Shown here piece by piece: positions 1 through 7,863 of a stretch of DNA of 35,525 nt. The position numbers and the translations under genes were made by a program. Source of the stretch: Synergistaceae bacterium. Its GTDB lineage: Bacteria; Synergistota; Synergistia; Synergistales; Aminobacteriaceae. The DNA lies in the NCBI GenBank assembly GCA_017444345.1, contig JAFSWW010000041.1, positions 1-35,525 of the forward strand, written 5' to 3'. How positions within the stretch are numbered: the first letter of the stretch is position 1; every line of letters begins with the position of its first letter. The notes below the pieces were generated by a model, which saw only the letters and a list, made by a program, of their open reading frames with translations, made no database searches and had not been told where the DNA came from.

Positions 1-20
1 CCGCACAACGTAAAAAATTC

Positions 21-126
21 GCGGCAAAAAATTGCATTTATACAAAAAATTTTTGTTTTATGAGTGATTGCTATTACTAGAAAATTTTGATATTTCTGTA
101 GCTGTAAATGTAGCTGTAAAATTATA
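21..126 (+). repeat. Interspersed leader repeat, copy A
   Basis: About 100 bp that recur, by eye at roughly 80% identity and in the same orientation, at 30801-30908. The best conserved part is a direct duplication of the 12-mer TGTAGCTGTAAA at 97-120. Just upstream, both copies have a GAGTnATTGCTnTTACTA segment preceded by an A-run/T-run palindrome. Each copy lies 100-170 bp upstream of a + strand gene, and in each case the 10-mer CATGAAAGGA follows (248-257 here, 30998-31007 in copy B). No coding function is supported. It may be a mobile intergenic repeat or a conserved leader; the sequence does not decide. Confidence 0.7.
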
Positions 127-193
127 CTTTTTCCGGTTAATTCATAATGCCTGCCGGGATTCTATCACAAAAATTTTTCAGCATATTACAGCA

Positions 194-222
194 TTGTTAA
201 ATTCTCCCTTCACAAATAAAAT
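194..222 (+). promoter_or_regulatory. Candidate sigma-70 promoter for the 289 gene
   Basis: TTGTTA at 194-199 and TAAAAT at 217-222 are separated by 17 bp. Both boxes are imperfect, but the spacing is ideal and the site is suitably placed before the first gene. The rest of 1-288 holds only leader repeat copy A and AT-rich sequence. Confidence 0.35.
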
Positions 223-288
223 TAGCGCAAATATTTTATTTACACAACATGAAAGGAATGACGAATTATATTCAGAGCTTCACACATC

Positions 289-1464
289 ATGCTGCCTGAT
301 GTTCAAGATTTATCAAAATGGGCAGTAATAGCTTGCGATCAGTTTACTTCACAGCCTGACTACTGGGACAAGGTGAAGGAAATCGCCGGCAATTCTCCTT
401 CTGCATATAATCTGATTCTGCCTGAGGCGTTATTGAACGAGTCGGACGATAAAAAAATTTCGCAAATAAATTCAGCAATGGATGACTATTTACGCAAAGA
501 ATTATTCACGCTTTATAGAAATTCATATATTTACGTCGAGAGAAAATTACTTGACGGTTCAACGCGGCGCGGAGTCGTCGGAGTTATCGACCTTGAAGAA
601 TATGACTATAAACCTGACTCGACTCCCCTAATACGAGCTACAGAAAAGACAGTCAGCGAACGAATCCCACCCCGCAAAAAAGTCCGCGAAAATGCCCCGA
701 TTGAATTATCACATGTAATATTATTATGCGATGACGAACGGAAAAATTTAATCGAGCCGTTGACTATATCAAAGCACAGCATGAGAAAATTATACGACTT
801 TGATTTAATGTTAGGCGGCAGAAATATTAAAGGCTGGCTTGTGAACGGCGATCACGCGAGGGCATTCAACACAAGAATGTCGGCATATATAAAGCGCAAG
901 AGGCAGGAATTATCGCTAGTTTTCGCAGTAGGAGACGGGAATCACTCTTTAGCAGCTGCAAAATCATGCTACGAGTCAATTAATGACAGAATGCACCCTT
1001 CACGCTATGCAATGGTAGAACTTGAGAATTTGCACGATGACTCTATAAAATTTGAGCCTATTCACAGACTCGTTAAAAATATAAATCCCGATGAGTTTAT
1101 TGACTCGATTAAGCGCGAAATCTGCACGGATAATAAAGACTCTTGGCCTATAAATTTTTATTATGGGAATAAATCAGGCGTGATAAATATTAATAAATCT
1201 CTGGGAGTGTCGGCCTTAATAGTCCTGCAAAATTATTTAGACGCCAAAAATTTATTAATTGATTATATTCACGATTTGGACGCGTTAAAAAATTTATCAA
1301 GTGAGGCTAATAATATCGGCTTTGAACTTCCTAAATTTGACGAGACGGCCAAGCGCGAATTTTTCCGGGTGATTTCAGAAAATGGAGTCTTGCCTCGTAA
1401 AACTTTCTCAATGGGACATGCTCAAGAAAAAAGATATTATCTTGAAGTCAGGAGAATTAAATAA
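289..1464 (+). CDS. DUF1015 family protein
   Basis: A 391-residue protein of the DUF1015 family, cytosolic and of unknown biochemical role. Family signatures visible are LSKWAVIACDQFTSQPDYW at the N-terminus, the acidic block DLEEYDY, LIRATEKTVSERIPPR, the LYDFDLMLGGRNIKGW segment and the strongly conserved FAVGDGNHSLAAAK. The ATG at 289 has no recognisable Shine-Dalgarno. Codons just before it (271-288) read F-R-A-S-H-I, which fits the usual family N-terminus leading into the LLP motif, yet no ATG, GTG or TTG exists in frame before the stop at 259. ATGs at 249 and 258 lie in another frame. The true N-terminus may therefore be disturbed by a frameshift, or translation may begin weakly at 289. 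The stop abuts the next gene's ATG. Confidence 0.85.
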   Translation: MLPDVQDLSKWAVIACDQFTSQPDYWDKVKEIAGNSPSAYNLILPEALLNESDDKKISQINSAMDDYLRKELFTLYRNSYIYVERKLLDGSTRRGVVGVIDLEEYDYKPDSTPLIRATEKTVSERIPPRKKVRENAPIELSHVILLCDDERKNLIEPLTISKHSMRKLYDFDLMLGGRNIKGWLVNGDHARAFNTRMSAYIKRKRQELSLVFAVGDGNHSLAAAKSCYESINDRMHPSRYAMVELENLHDDSIKFEPIHRLVKNINPDEFIDSIKREICTDNKDSWPINFYYGNKSGVININKSLGVSALIVLQNYLDAKNLLIDYIHDLDALKNLSSEANNIGFELPKFDETAKREFFRVISENGVLPRKTFSMGHAQEKRYYLEVRRIK

Positions 1465-2331
1465 ATGCACTTGCTTGCTGATTTAGCGTTATTTTACTGT
1501 GCATTTTTCTGGGGAGTGAGTTTTGTCTCAATGAAAATTTTAGTCGGCTTTTATCCTGCCTGCTGGCTGTTATTCATAAGATTTGCGGCTGCCTCTGTGC
1601 TTGTGTATATATTTTTTTTCAGGCGAATCAATAAATCATTTAGGCAAGTTTTCAAAAGCGGCTTAATAATTGGTGCGTTATTATATTTTGCCTTAATGTC
1701 TCAAACTGTAGGCTTGAACTATATCGGCGGAGGGCGGTGCGCTTTCATATCAGCAACTTATGTGTTAATGGTACCGCTTATATTATGGGCATTGCGGAAA
1801 ATATTTCCGGGCTGGCTTACGATTTGCGCGGCTGTTCTCTGTGTGCTGGGAATGTATTTATTAATGGGTGATGAGAATCTTTCAGGCTCGTATTACATCG
1901 GCGATTTCTTGACGGTTATATGCGCGTTGACATTTGCGGTTCAGGTAATATTAATAGGAAATTACACAAAAGACTGCGACCCTATTGTGCTAAGTTTTGC
2001 AGAGTTTATTACTTTAGCGGGACTTTCTTTTGTTACTTCGCTTATATTCGAGTCCCGGCCTGAAATTATAAATATTTCGAGTTTACCCGAATTGCTTTTT
2101 ACGATTATATTATGCACGTTTGGATGTTATATGCTTCAGATTTGCGCGCAGAAATATGCAGATCCGAGTCACGCGACTATTATAATGAGTCTTGAGTCAG
2201 TATTCGGACTTATAAGCAGCATAATTTTTCTGGGCGAGTCTATCACGTTCAGAATGTTAATAGGCTGTATATTGATTTTCGTAGCTGTCTTAGTGTCTGA
2301 GCTTGAGCCATTCTTGAGACTCAAGAGGTGA
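1465..2331 (+). CDS. EamA/DMT-family transporter
   Basis: A 288-residue integral membrane protein with about ten hydrophobic segments spread over its whole length, the layout of the drug/metabolite (EamA, formerly DUF6) superfamily with two five-helix halves. The N-terminal FFWGVSFVSMKIL segment and the late SLESVFGLISSIIFLGE segment match the two characteristic EamA motifs. Such carriers export or import small metabolites; the substrate cannot be read from sequence. The ATG directly follows the stop of the DUF1015 gene, so the two are probably translated from one message. Its TGA stop overlaps the GTG of a tandemly repeated ORF. Confidence 0.9.
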   Translation: MHLLADLALFYCAFFWGVSFVSMKILVGFYPACWLLFIRFAAASVLVYIFFFRRINKSFRQVFKSGLIIGALLYFALMSQTVGLNYIGGGRCAFISATYVLMVPLILWALRKIFPGWLTICAAVLCVLGMYLLMGDENLSGSYYIGDFLTVICALTFAVQVILIGNYTKDCDPIVLSFAEFITLAGLSFVTSLIFESRPEIINISSLPELLFTIILCTFGCYMLQICAQKYADPSHATIIMSLESVFGLISSIIFLGESITFRMLIGCILIFVAVLVSELEPFLRLKR

Positions 2332-2550
2332 ATTTTTTGCGAAGTATATATTTTGCCTTGAAGTCATTACTATATGAGTTAATTGCGGACTCGTTTATGA
2401 ATATTTTGCGGAGCTATCACTATAAAAAATTTATTCCGGTGAATTTTTTGCGAAGTATATATTTTGCCGTGAAGTCATTGTTATATGAGTTAATTGCGGA
2501 CTTGTTTATGAATATTTTGCGGGGCTATCACTATAAAAAATTTATTCCGG
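2328..2550 (+). repeat. 111-bp tandem duplication
   Basis: Two head-to-tail units, 2328-2438 and 2439-2549, match at a constant offset of 111 bp with only about half a dozen substitutions. The period is exactly 37 codons and no unit contains a stop in the frame beginning GTG-AAT-TTT-TTG. Two neighbouring differences (CTA and TTA against TTG) are synonymous, while others change Leu/Val, Ser/Leu and Ser/Gly. The duplication begins on the stop codon of the EamA gene. The few differences suggest it is recent. Confidence 0.9.
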
Positions 2551-2579
2551 CTGCTATATCTGCCCATAATACGAGGTGA
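2328..2579 (+). CDS. Possible small ORF made of two 37-residue repeats
   Basis: An 83-codon open frame starting with GTG, overlapping the EamA stop as GTGA and preceded by an AGAGG that could serve as a ribosome site. It translates to two near-identical hydrophobic/basic 37-residue units containing FLRSIYFA and YHYKKFIP, followed by a short tail. I recognise no family. The frame may be open only because the duplicated unit happened to lack stops and its period is a multiple of three. It fills the gap between two translated genes and could be coupled to EamA. I treat it as doubtful. Confidence 0.25.
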   Translation: MNFLRSIYFALKSLLYELIADSFMNILRSYHYKKFIPVNFLRSIYFAVKSLLYELIADLFMNILRGYHYKKFIPAAISAHNTR

Positions 2580-2586
2580 AAAATTT

Positions 2587-3702
2587 TTGTCGGCATTCTT
2601 AAGTAATACAAACTGGCTGTTAATTTTTTCGCTCGTAATGGGTTCGGCGATTCTTTCAGTGCTGGGTGACTCTGTAGGCTCTAAATACGGCAAAAAAAGG
2701 ATCTCGCTATTTGGACTCAGGCCTAAGAGAACGAGTCAATTAATCACGGCATTAACCGGCGGCTTGATAGCAGTAGGAATCTTGACAATAACGTCATTTA
2801 TTTCGCGAGATGTCAGGACGGCATTTTTCGGCATGAAAGTTTTACACCAGCAATTATATAATTTGCAATTCCAGTTATCACAGAGTGAAGAGAACGCTAC
2901 ACAAATGAGAGTGAGTCTTGCTGAGGCGGCTGCAAGTTTGGATTTGACGGGATTTGAACTTGACTCAATGAAAAACGAGGCTGTAATACTCGAACAGCAG
3001 AAAAAGGATTTAGAGGCCTCACTAAGAGTCTTGCGCGAGGAGTCAGAAATTTTGAAGCGCGAAATTAAATCACTCAAAAGTGAGTCAGTTGCATTAAACG
3101 CAAATTTATTACTGGGTCAGACAGCTTTTGAGCCGGGATTGACTCGTTATGAAATTATTGCGGGCTTGAATGAATTAAAACGTGCTGTAAGATTGAACGT
3201 GCTAGAAAGAATCTCAAATGAGTCATTTACTCAATTGCGTGATGTTCCTATAGAGTTTGACTCAGAACAGGAAGCAAAATTAATTATTTCGCTTGCAAGT
3301 TCAGACATTCGGCAATACGTCAGGGCTTTATCAGTTGAGAATTACACTATAGGCGAGAACTCAAAAATTTTAGTGCGTTATGAATCCGGAACGAGTTTAA
3401 TAATTTATCCTGAAGGCACGCCTGTTTACCGCAAATTTTTCATGAATGACAAAGCTAACACGAATAATTCAGCCGAGCAAATTCTACATATTTTCTTGAG
3501 AGAATTACGCAATAAAGCAATTAAAGACGGAATTTTGCCCGAACCTTCTTCAAATAATGTCGGAACTCTTGACGGAGAATTATTTTTTGCAGCTGTAGAC
3601 ACCCTTAACAAGATAACAAGCCCGGTTATTATTAACGCAATCGCTTCACGGGATATTTACACGGAAGGGCCTGTAATTATTAATATTTTATTCGAGGAGT
3701 AA
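2587..3702 (+). CDS. DUF3084 membrane-anchored coiled-coil protein
   Basis: A 371-residue protein of the DUF3084 family. Two N-terminal transmembrane segments (about residues 8-27 and 50-70) flank the conserved loop GSKYGKKRISLFGLRPKRTS. After the SRDVRTAFFGM motif comes a long coiled coil (about 80-165) rich in Leu, Glu and Lys, then a folded C-terminal domain. The function of the family is unknown; the design suggests an envelope-anchored scaffold. The start is TTG, chosen because GAGGTG sits about 8 bases upstream and because the hydrophobic segment begins there. The gene lies in a co-directional run with rnhA, comF and murJ. Confidence 0.85.
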   Translation: MSAFLSNTNWLLIFSLVMGSAILSVLGDSVGSKYGKKRISLFGLRPKRTSQLITALTGGLIAVGILTITSFISRDVRTAFFGMKVLHQQLYNLQFQLSQSEENATQMRVSLAEAAASLDLTGFELDSMKNEAVILEQQKKDLEASLRVLREESEILKREIKSLKSESVALNANLLLGQTAFEPGLTRYEIIAGLNELKRAVRLNVLERISNESFTQLRDVPIEFDSEQEAKLIISLASSDIRQYVRALSVENYTIGENSKILVRYESGTSLIIYPEGTPVYRKFFMNDKANTNNSAEQILHIFLRELRNKAIKDGILPEPSSNNVGTLDGELFFAAVDTLNKITSPVIINAIASRDIYTEGPVIINILFEE

Positions 3703-3708
3703 TATTTT

Positions 3709-4152
3709 ATGCCGCACGTTATAATTTACACAGACGGGGGAGCATCTCCAAATCCCGGACTCGGAGGCTGGGCCGCTGTATTATATTCGCCCGAACATGA
3801 TACAAAGCGCGAAATTTACGGAGCAGAGCCTAACACGACTAATAACAGAATGGAATTATTAGCAGCGATTAAGGCACTAAAAGCGTTAAAATTTTCTTGT
3901 GATGTAGATTTGCACACTGACTCGGCATATTTGCACAATGCATTTAATAAAGGCTGGCTCAAGAACTGGCAAAAAAATAACTGGAGAACTTCAACGGGCG
4001 GCCAAGTTTTGAATCAGGATTTATGGCAGGAATTAATAAAATTGACTCGGACTCATAAAATTAACTGGCACTGGGTGAAAGGCCATTCAGACGACGAGAT
4101 TAATAACAGGTGCGACGAACTTGTACAGATTGCGCGGAATGAATTTATTTAG
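3709..4152 (+). CDS. rnhA: Ribonuclease HI
   Basis: A 147-residue cytosolic ribonuclease H type 1, which cleaves the RNA strand of RNA-DNA hybrids during replication and R-loop removal. The four catalytic acidic residues are in their expected motifs: D9 in YTDGGASPNPG, E49 in NNRMEL, D71 in HTDSAYL and D136 in NRCDELV. The histidine of the flexible loop is H126 in KGHSDDE. Length is typical of the bacterial enzyme. The ATG is preceded by GAGGAG, which overlaps the stop of the DUF3084 gene. Its 3' end overlaps the start of comF by 14 bases, suggesting translational coupling. Confidence 0.97.
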   Translation: MPHVIIYTDGGASPNPGLGGWAAVLYSPEHDTKREIYGAEPNTTNNRMELLAAIKALKALKFSCDVDLHTDSAYLHNAFNKGWLKNWQKNNWRTSTGGQVLNQDLWQELIKLTRTHKINWHWVKGHSDDEINNRCDELVQIARNEFI

Positions 4153-4756
4153 AATTCTATTACATTTTTTATGGCCTATAAATTGTCAAGTCTGCGGCCG
4201 TCCGAGTGTATTTATTTGCGATTCATGCATTGAGTCTCTTTTCTGGGAATCTCAAATCATAAACGAGCGTGAAAATTTAATAATTTATTCGGCTGCATAT
4301 TATCACACTGACATAAATAAAATTATTCTAGCATTCAAGTATTCGGGCTTAAAATCTTTATGTCGTCCGATCGGGCGCAAAATGGGAAAATTTTTAAATC
4401 GTCCTGAAGATGTAGATTATTTGCTGCCTGTGCCTTTACACGTTAACAGCCCGCGAAAATATAATCAAGCTCATGAATTAGCACTGGGACTTGCTGACTC
4501 GTGGGACATGAAAATTTTAGACTCTGCCTGCTGGACTCGTGAAATAGCTGCACGTGCAGGAATGAACGCTCAGGAACGGGCAAAACTCGCAAAAGATTCA
4601 TTTATGATTAATGATAATATTGACGGGTTAAGAATTGCGCTTGTTGATGATGTCTGCACGACGGGAATAACTTTAATGCGGCTGGCTGAAGTTTGTCGGG
4701 ACTCCGGCGCGAATGTAAAATATGCATATACTTTAGCGACAGTTAGGGGAGAATAA
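4139..4756 (+). CDS. comF: ComF family phosphoribosyltransferase-like protein
   Basis: About 205 residues. The N-terminus carries a four-cysteine zinc-binding module (C16, C19, C27, C30 in CQVCGRPSVFICDSC), followed by the ComF core with LLPVPLHVNSPRKYNQAHELA and the phosphoribosyltransferase PRPP loop IALVDDVCTTGITLM near the C-terminus. ComF proteins aid DNA uptake during natural competence in several bacteria, and their enzymatic substrate is not settled. I chose the ATG at 4139 over the TTG at 4121 because the zinc module then begins at the usual distance from the N-terminus. The start overlaps rnhA and the stop lies 5 bases before murJ. Confidence 0.92.
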   Translation: MNLFRILLHFLWPINCQVCGRPSVFICDSCIESLFWESQIINERENLIIYSAAYYHTDINKIILAFKYSGLKSLCRPIGRKMGKFLNRPEDVDYLLPVPLHVNSPRKYNQAHELALGLADSWDMKILDSACWTREIAARAGMNAQERAKLAKDSFMINDNIDGLRIALVDDVCTTGITLMRLAEVCRDSGANVKYAYTLATVRGE

Positions 4757-4761
4757 AAATT

Positions 4762-6303
4762 TTGGAATCGCCTTCAATGATAAAACACGCAGTCAAAATG
4801 ATGGCGGGGACTTTATTAAGCCGGATTTTAGGACTTGCACGAGAAATCTTAATAGCTGCATATTTCGGAGCGACCCGCAGCATGGACGCATTTAATGTAG
4901 CTTATACACTTTCAAATTTGGCTAGGCAATTACTTGCTGAAGGTGCATTATCGGCGGCATTTGTTCCTGTATTTTCGCAGGCATTGACAAAGAGCCGGGA
5001 GCAGGCATTAAAGCTAGCACGTGGAACTATGACAGTTTTATTATTTGCGTCAAGTTTTATAGTAATACTCGGAGTTTTCGGGGCATCATGGCTAGTAAAT
5101 ATAATGGCTCCGGGATTTGATGCAGAAAATCACGCACTCGCAGCAGGTTTGACTCGGTGGATGTTCCCGTTTCTGATATTTATTTCGATTGAGGCTCTGA
5201 CAATGGGCGAATTAAATAGCATGGGTTCATTCTTTATTCCGGCGTTATCTCCTGCGTGTAGTAATTTAGTATTTATTATAACAGCCCCGTTTTTTGCGGG
5301 ATATTTCGGAGTTTACGGGCTTGCTTTGTCAGTCTTATGCGGAGGCTTTGCACATTTTTTGACTCAATGGCTCTGGGGCTTCAGAATGAAGGCTGTATTA
5401 TATCCTGCTCGACCTGATTTTGCGGACCCTGATTTAAGACGAATCATGAAATTATTTCTTCCCTATGCAGCTGGACTCTCACTAAATCAAGTCAACCCCG
5501 TTATAAGCCGTATGCTTGGCTCGTTTTTACAGGAAGGGAGCATATCAGTATTAAATTATTCAAATAGAATTCTGCAATTACCCTTAGGATTATTTGTTAT
5601 AGCGATTTCACAAGCTGTATTGCCTCAATTATCGCGCGCAAATAACGACGGAGAATTTATTGACACACTCAAGCAAGCTGTCAGATTTGCATTATTTGTA
5701 GTTCTTCCTGCTTCACTGGGTGTAATATTAATTTCTCGTGAATTCGTTCATATTGTATTCGTGAGGGGCGAATTTAATAACTGGGCATGGGCAGCGACTT
5801 CTTCATGCTTGGCCTTAAGTATGCTGGGCTTGCCGGGTATGGCCTGCTCGACAGTTGTAATGCGTGCTTTATATGCGTTATCAATGCCTCGTGAGGCCTT
5901 CAAAGTTACGAGTTTCAGTGTTATATCAACTACAATTTTATCACTAATATTAATTTATCCGATGGGATATAACGGGCTGGCACTTGCTCCGGGGATTGCT
6001 TTTACTTTGTCGGGGATTCTGGGACTTTATTATGTGCGCAAGAAATTAGGCCGTTCACTTAGAATAATAGACGTGAAAATTTCAGCAAAATATATTATTG
6101 CTTTAGTGATAGCATCTCTTGCTGTGTTTATTTATAAATTTTTATGGAGCTATGAGCCTGAAGCAAGATTATATATTCGTGCTTTATGGTGCTTAGGAGT
6201 GATAATTTTTTCTGCAGTGAGTTATTTTGCGGCGGCTGTGATTCTAAAATTTGAAGAGTGGCATTTGTTGAAGCAGGCATTTGGACGCAAGAATAAGCAG
6301 TGA
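4762..6303 (+). CDS. murJ: Lipid II flippase MurJ
   Basis: A 513-residue polytopic inner-membrane protein of the MurJ/MviN family in the MOP superfamily, which flips lipid II to the outer face for peptidoglycan synthesis. The N-terminal block MMAGTLLSRILGLAREIL, then FGATRSMDAFNVAYTLSNLAR and AEGALSAAFVPVFS are the diagnostic MurJ sequence; about 14 hydrophobic helices follow. The chosen start is TTG at 4762, because GGGGAG lies about 10 bases upstream; an ATG at 4777 is the alternative. It is the last gene of the rightward run and ends just before a bidirectional terminator. Confidence 0.96.
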   Translation: MESPSMIKHAVKMMAGTLLSRILGLAREILIAAYFGATRSMDAFNVAYTLSNLARQLLAEGALSAAFVPVFSQALTKSREQALKLARGTMTVLLFASSFIVILGVFGASWLVNIMAPGFDAENHALAAGLTRWMFPFLIFISIEALTMGELNSMGSFFIPALSPACSNLVFIITAPFFAGYFGVYGLALSVLCGGFAHFLTQWLWGFRMKAVLYPARPDFADPDLRRIMKLFLPYAAGLSLNQVNPVISRMLGSFLQEGSISVLNYSNRILQLPLGLFVIAISQAVLPQLSRANNDGEFIDTLKQAVRFALFVVLPASLGVILISREFVHIVFVRGEFNNWAWAATSSCLALSMLGLPGMACSTVVMRALYALSMPREAFKVTSFSVISTTILSLILIYPMGYNGLALAPGIAFTLSGILGLYYVRKKLGRSLRIIDVKISAKYIIALVIASLAVFIYKFLWSYEPEARLYIRALWCLGVIIFSAVSYFAAAVILKFEEWHLLKQAFGRKNKQ

Positions 6304-6317
6304 AAAAATTAATAATT

Positions 6318-6341
6318 CCCCGAAACTGTAAATGCTCGGGG
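6318..6341. terminator. Bidirectional intrinsic terminator
   Basis: CCCCGA (6318-6323) pairs with TCGGGG (6336-6341) around a 12-base loop. The + strand exit is moderately T-rich and the - strand exit runs into AATTATTAATTTTTT. It lies between the convergent murJ gene and the leftward accessory island and can serve both. Confidence 0.75.
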
Positions 6342-6353
6342 AGTGATTTATAT

Positions 6354-6704
6354 TTATTTCTTATGAGGAGTAGCTAGATATTTTTTTGCAGTCTCAAGCC
6401 AAGTTTGTTCATCTGTCTGATAAAATGCTTCAGGTACAGCACCATATACTGCTTGATATTCGGTCGGGAGAAAATTTATATAGTCGCAGGCAATTTTGTA
6501 ACTGTCTTCAAGCGCGATAGTTTTCTGAGGGTATCTCTCGCAAAATTCATAGAATAGAGCTGGATCTGCTGAACCTATATCACCCCATAAAAATGGATCA
6601 CTCTCGCTTAAAAATTGTGTTAATTCTTCTGCTTGCGTCTCCTGCCATACAGCATCAACCGCAAAAAATATCAGGCTGAATAACTCAAATTGATTCATAT
6701 ACAT
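6354..6704 (-). CDS. Probable immunity protein of a toxin-immunity pair
   Basis: A 116-residue acidic, soluble protein with no signal peptide. I do not recognise the family firmly. Composition (many aromatic and acidic residues, as in SESDPFLWGDIGSADPALF and DYINFLPTEYQAVYG) and small size resemble immunity proteins of polymorphic toxin systems. The strongest argument is position: it starts 15 bases after the stop of the toxin-like gene, and its GGAGGAG ribosome site abuts that stop, the usual toxin-then-immunity order. Codon 1 (6704) is preferred to the second ATG six bases later because the ribosome-site spacing is about 8. It is the last gene of the island and runs into the terminator at 6318-6341. 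Confidence 0.55.
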   Translation of the reverse strand: MYMNQFELFSLIFFAVDAVWQETQAEELTQFLSESDPFLWGDIGSADPALFYEFCERYPQKTIALEDSYKIACDYINFLPTEYQAVYGAVPEAFYQTDEQTWLETAKKYLATPHKK

Positions 6705-6719
6705 AAATAATTCTCCTCC

Positions 6720-7143
6720 TTATGCTAAAAATGGATTCTTGTAATAATTATATACCTCGTGCGCTGCGTTCTTTACAGATTTAGATTTTTTCTTTTTCTG
6801 CTGCTTAGGTTTCTCAGGGCTGCTTAATCCTGTTTTAGGATCCCAAGAGCGTGGAATGTTATTTTTTCCGCCATCAATGATTTTACCATCGCGATATTCT
6901 ACCCATAATTGCGACCCGTCCGGCAAAGTTACAGCGTTCCATGAATTACCCCATTTATCAACACCTAGACATTTTGACTTGTCATTTGCAAGATCCTCGA
7001 GCAGCTTTCTATTTTCGGGTGTATCTTCATAAATGTCCCTTCTTTTTCCTGAAAATATGCTTTATTTGCGAGTCATTTTTCGGAAGAGAGACCCGGCCCG
7101 AACCTTTTGTGTTACCGAATCCGCCGTGAACTCCTGTTCCCAT
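6720..7143 (-). pseudogene. Toxin-like C-terminal domain gene, frameshifted
   Basis: From an ATG at 7143 with a perfect AAAGGAGGTGAG ribosome site, the frame reads MGTGVHGGFGNTKGSGRVSL, continues through QIKHIFRKKKGH and stops at a TGA after 38 codons. One base out of register, the reading continues as YEDTPENRKLLEDLAND, then PDGSQLWVEYRDGKIIDGG and a Lys-rich tail to the stop at 6720. The whole, about 140 residues, resembles stand-alone C-terminal domains of polymorphic toxins, probably nucleases of the small RNase-like class. The family name is from memory and uncertain. The extra base lies in or next to the purine tract AGGAAAAAGAAGGG near 7040-7050. It could be a real inactivating mutation or a homopolymer sequencing error. 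It is flanked by a DUF4417 gene (stop directly before its ATG) and the likely immunity gene. Confidence 0.6.
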
Positions 7144-7800
7144 TTATCTCACCTCCTTTCGAGTATGCATAACTTGTGAAATTTCGCTGTCAAATTGCAA
7201 AATCTCAACTTCTGACTCTCTACAACACTTGAAAATTTCTTCAGGTGCAGAGCCGTATACAACAATGCAGGAAGGCTCAAGATAGTGAGTAACAAACTCA
7301 AGCCCGTGTTTAAAGATTTCTCGTTCCTGAAGTTTTCTCATACAGCCGAGCGAGCCTACAGAAATAATTGAGTGCTTAGGGACTCCATCGCAGCAAAATT
7401 TATAACTTCTCTCATCAGCAAATCTGATATTAGGAATCACATTTAAGCCGTTCGACTGCCACCAATGACCGAGAGCTTTGCCCATGTAAGTATTAAAAAT
7501 TTGCATGTTAAGCGGCATATCTCTATACAAGCTAAAATCAGGCGTGATTACACCGTTAAATTTTTTCAAGCGGGCTAAATATTTGCGTGGATTGTCCCAG
7601 ACTCGCATAAATTTATAGTCGTGCTCGTAAAAGTGAACCCAGCTATTAAAATTTTTCGTTGTCAAAGATTTCGAGAACGGTATTAATTTATTAGGCCGCT
7701 CATTTGTTGAATTTATTACGGGGATCTCAAATTCTCCGTCATAATCTGAATCACTAACAAGAAATGATTTGTAAATATCTTTATACTTTATATTAGCCAT
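7144..7800 (-). CDS. DUF4417 family protein
   Basis: A 218-residue soluble protein matching the DUF4417 family: aromatic-rich start, then RVWDNPRKYLARLKKFNGVI, TPDFSLYRDMPLNMQIFNTY, LGHWWQSNGLNVIPNIRFAD and FCCDGVPKHSIISVGSLGC. DUF4417 proteins are common in phages and integrative elements and have no assigned function. The ATG has AAGGAGG about ten bases upstream. The stop is immediately followed by the ATG of the toxin-like gene, so the three leftward genes form one operon. A housekeeping-type promoter is visible at 7835-7863. The island sits between two core genes (murJ and the kinase at 8061), which suggests insertion, although no direct repeats or integrase are seen. Confidence 0.8.
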   Translation of the reverse strand: MANIKYKDIYKSFLVSDSDYDGEFEIPVINSTNERPNKLIPFSKSLTTKNFNSWVHFYEHDYKFMRVWDNPRKYLARLKKFNGVITPDFSLYRDMPLNMQIFNTYMGKALGHWWQSNGLNVIPNIRFADERSYKFCCDGVPKHSIISVGSLGCMRKLQEREIFKHGLEFVTHYLEPSCIVVYGSAPEEIFKCCRESEVEILQFDSEISQVMHTRKEVR

Positions 7801-7834
7801 TATTTATGGCCTCCTTTTTTAAAAAAATATCGCG

Positions 7835-7863
7835 ATTATAATATTAATAAATCATTTATGCAA
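7835..7863 (-). promoter_or_regulatory. Sigma-70 promoter of the accessory island
   Basis: Reading leftward, TTGCAT (7863-7858), 17 bp, then TATAAT (7840-7835). It lies about 35 bases before the ATG of the DUF4417 gene and has a near-consensus -10. Confidence 0.65.

Noticed and set aside
68-328. 86-codon ORF on the + strand
   Set aside because: It lies mostly within leader repeat copy A and overlaps the DUF1015 gene in another frame; no ribosome site or recognisable product.
7036-7056. Programmed -1 frameshift in the toxin-like gene at the A-rich tract
   Set aside because: The downstream frame needs a shift of +1 (or -2), not -1, so a standard slippery A-tract would not produce the full protein.
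6941-7129. 62-codon + strand ORF
   Set aside because: Antisense to the toxin-like gene, which has a perfect ribosome site and domain-like sequence on the other strand.
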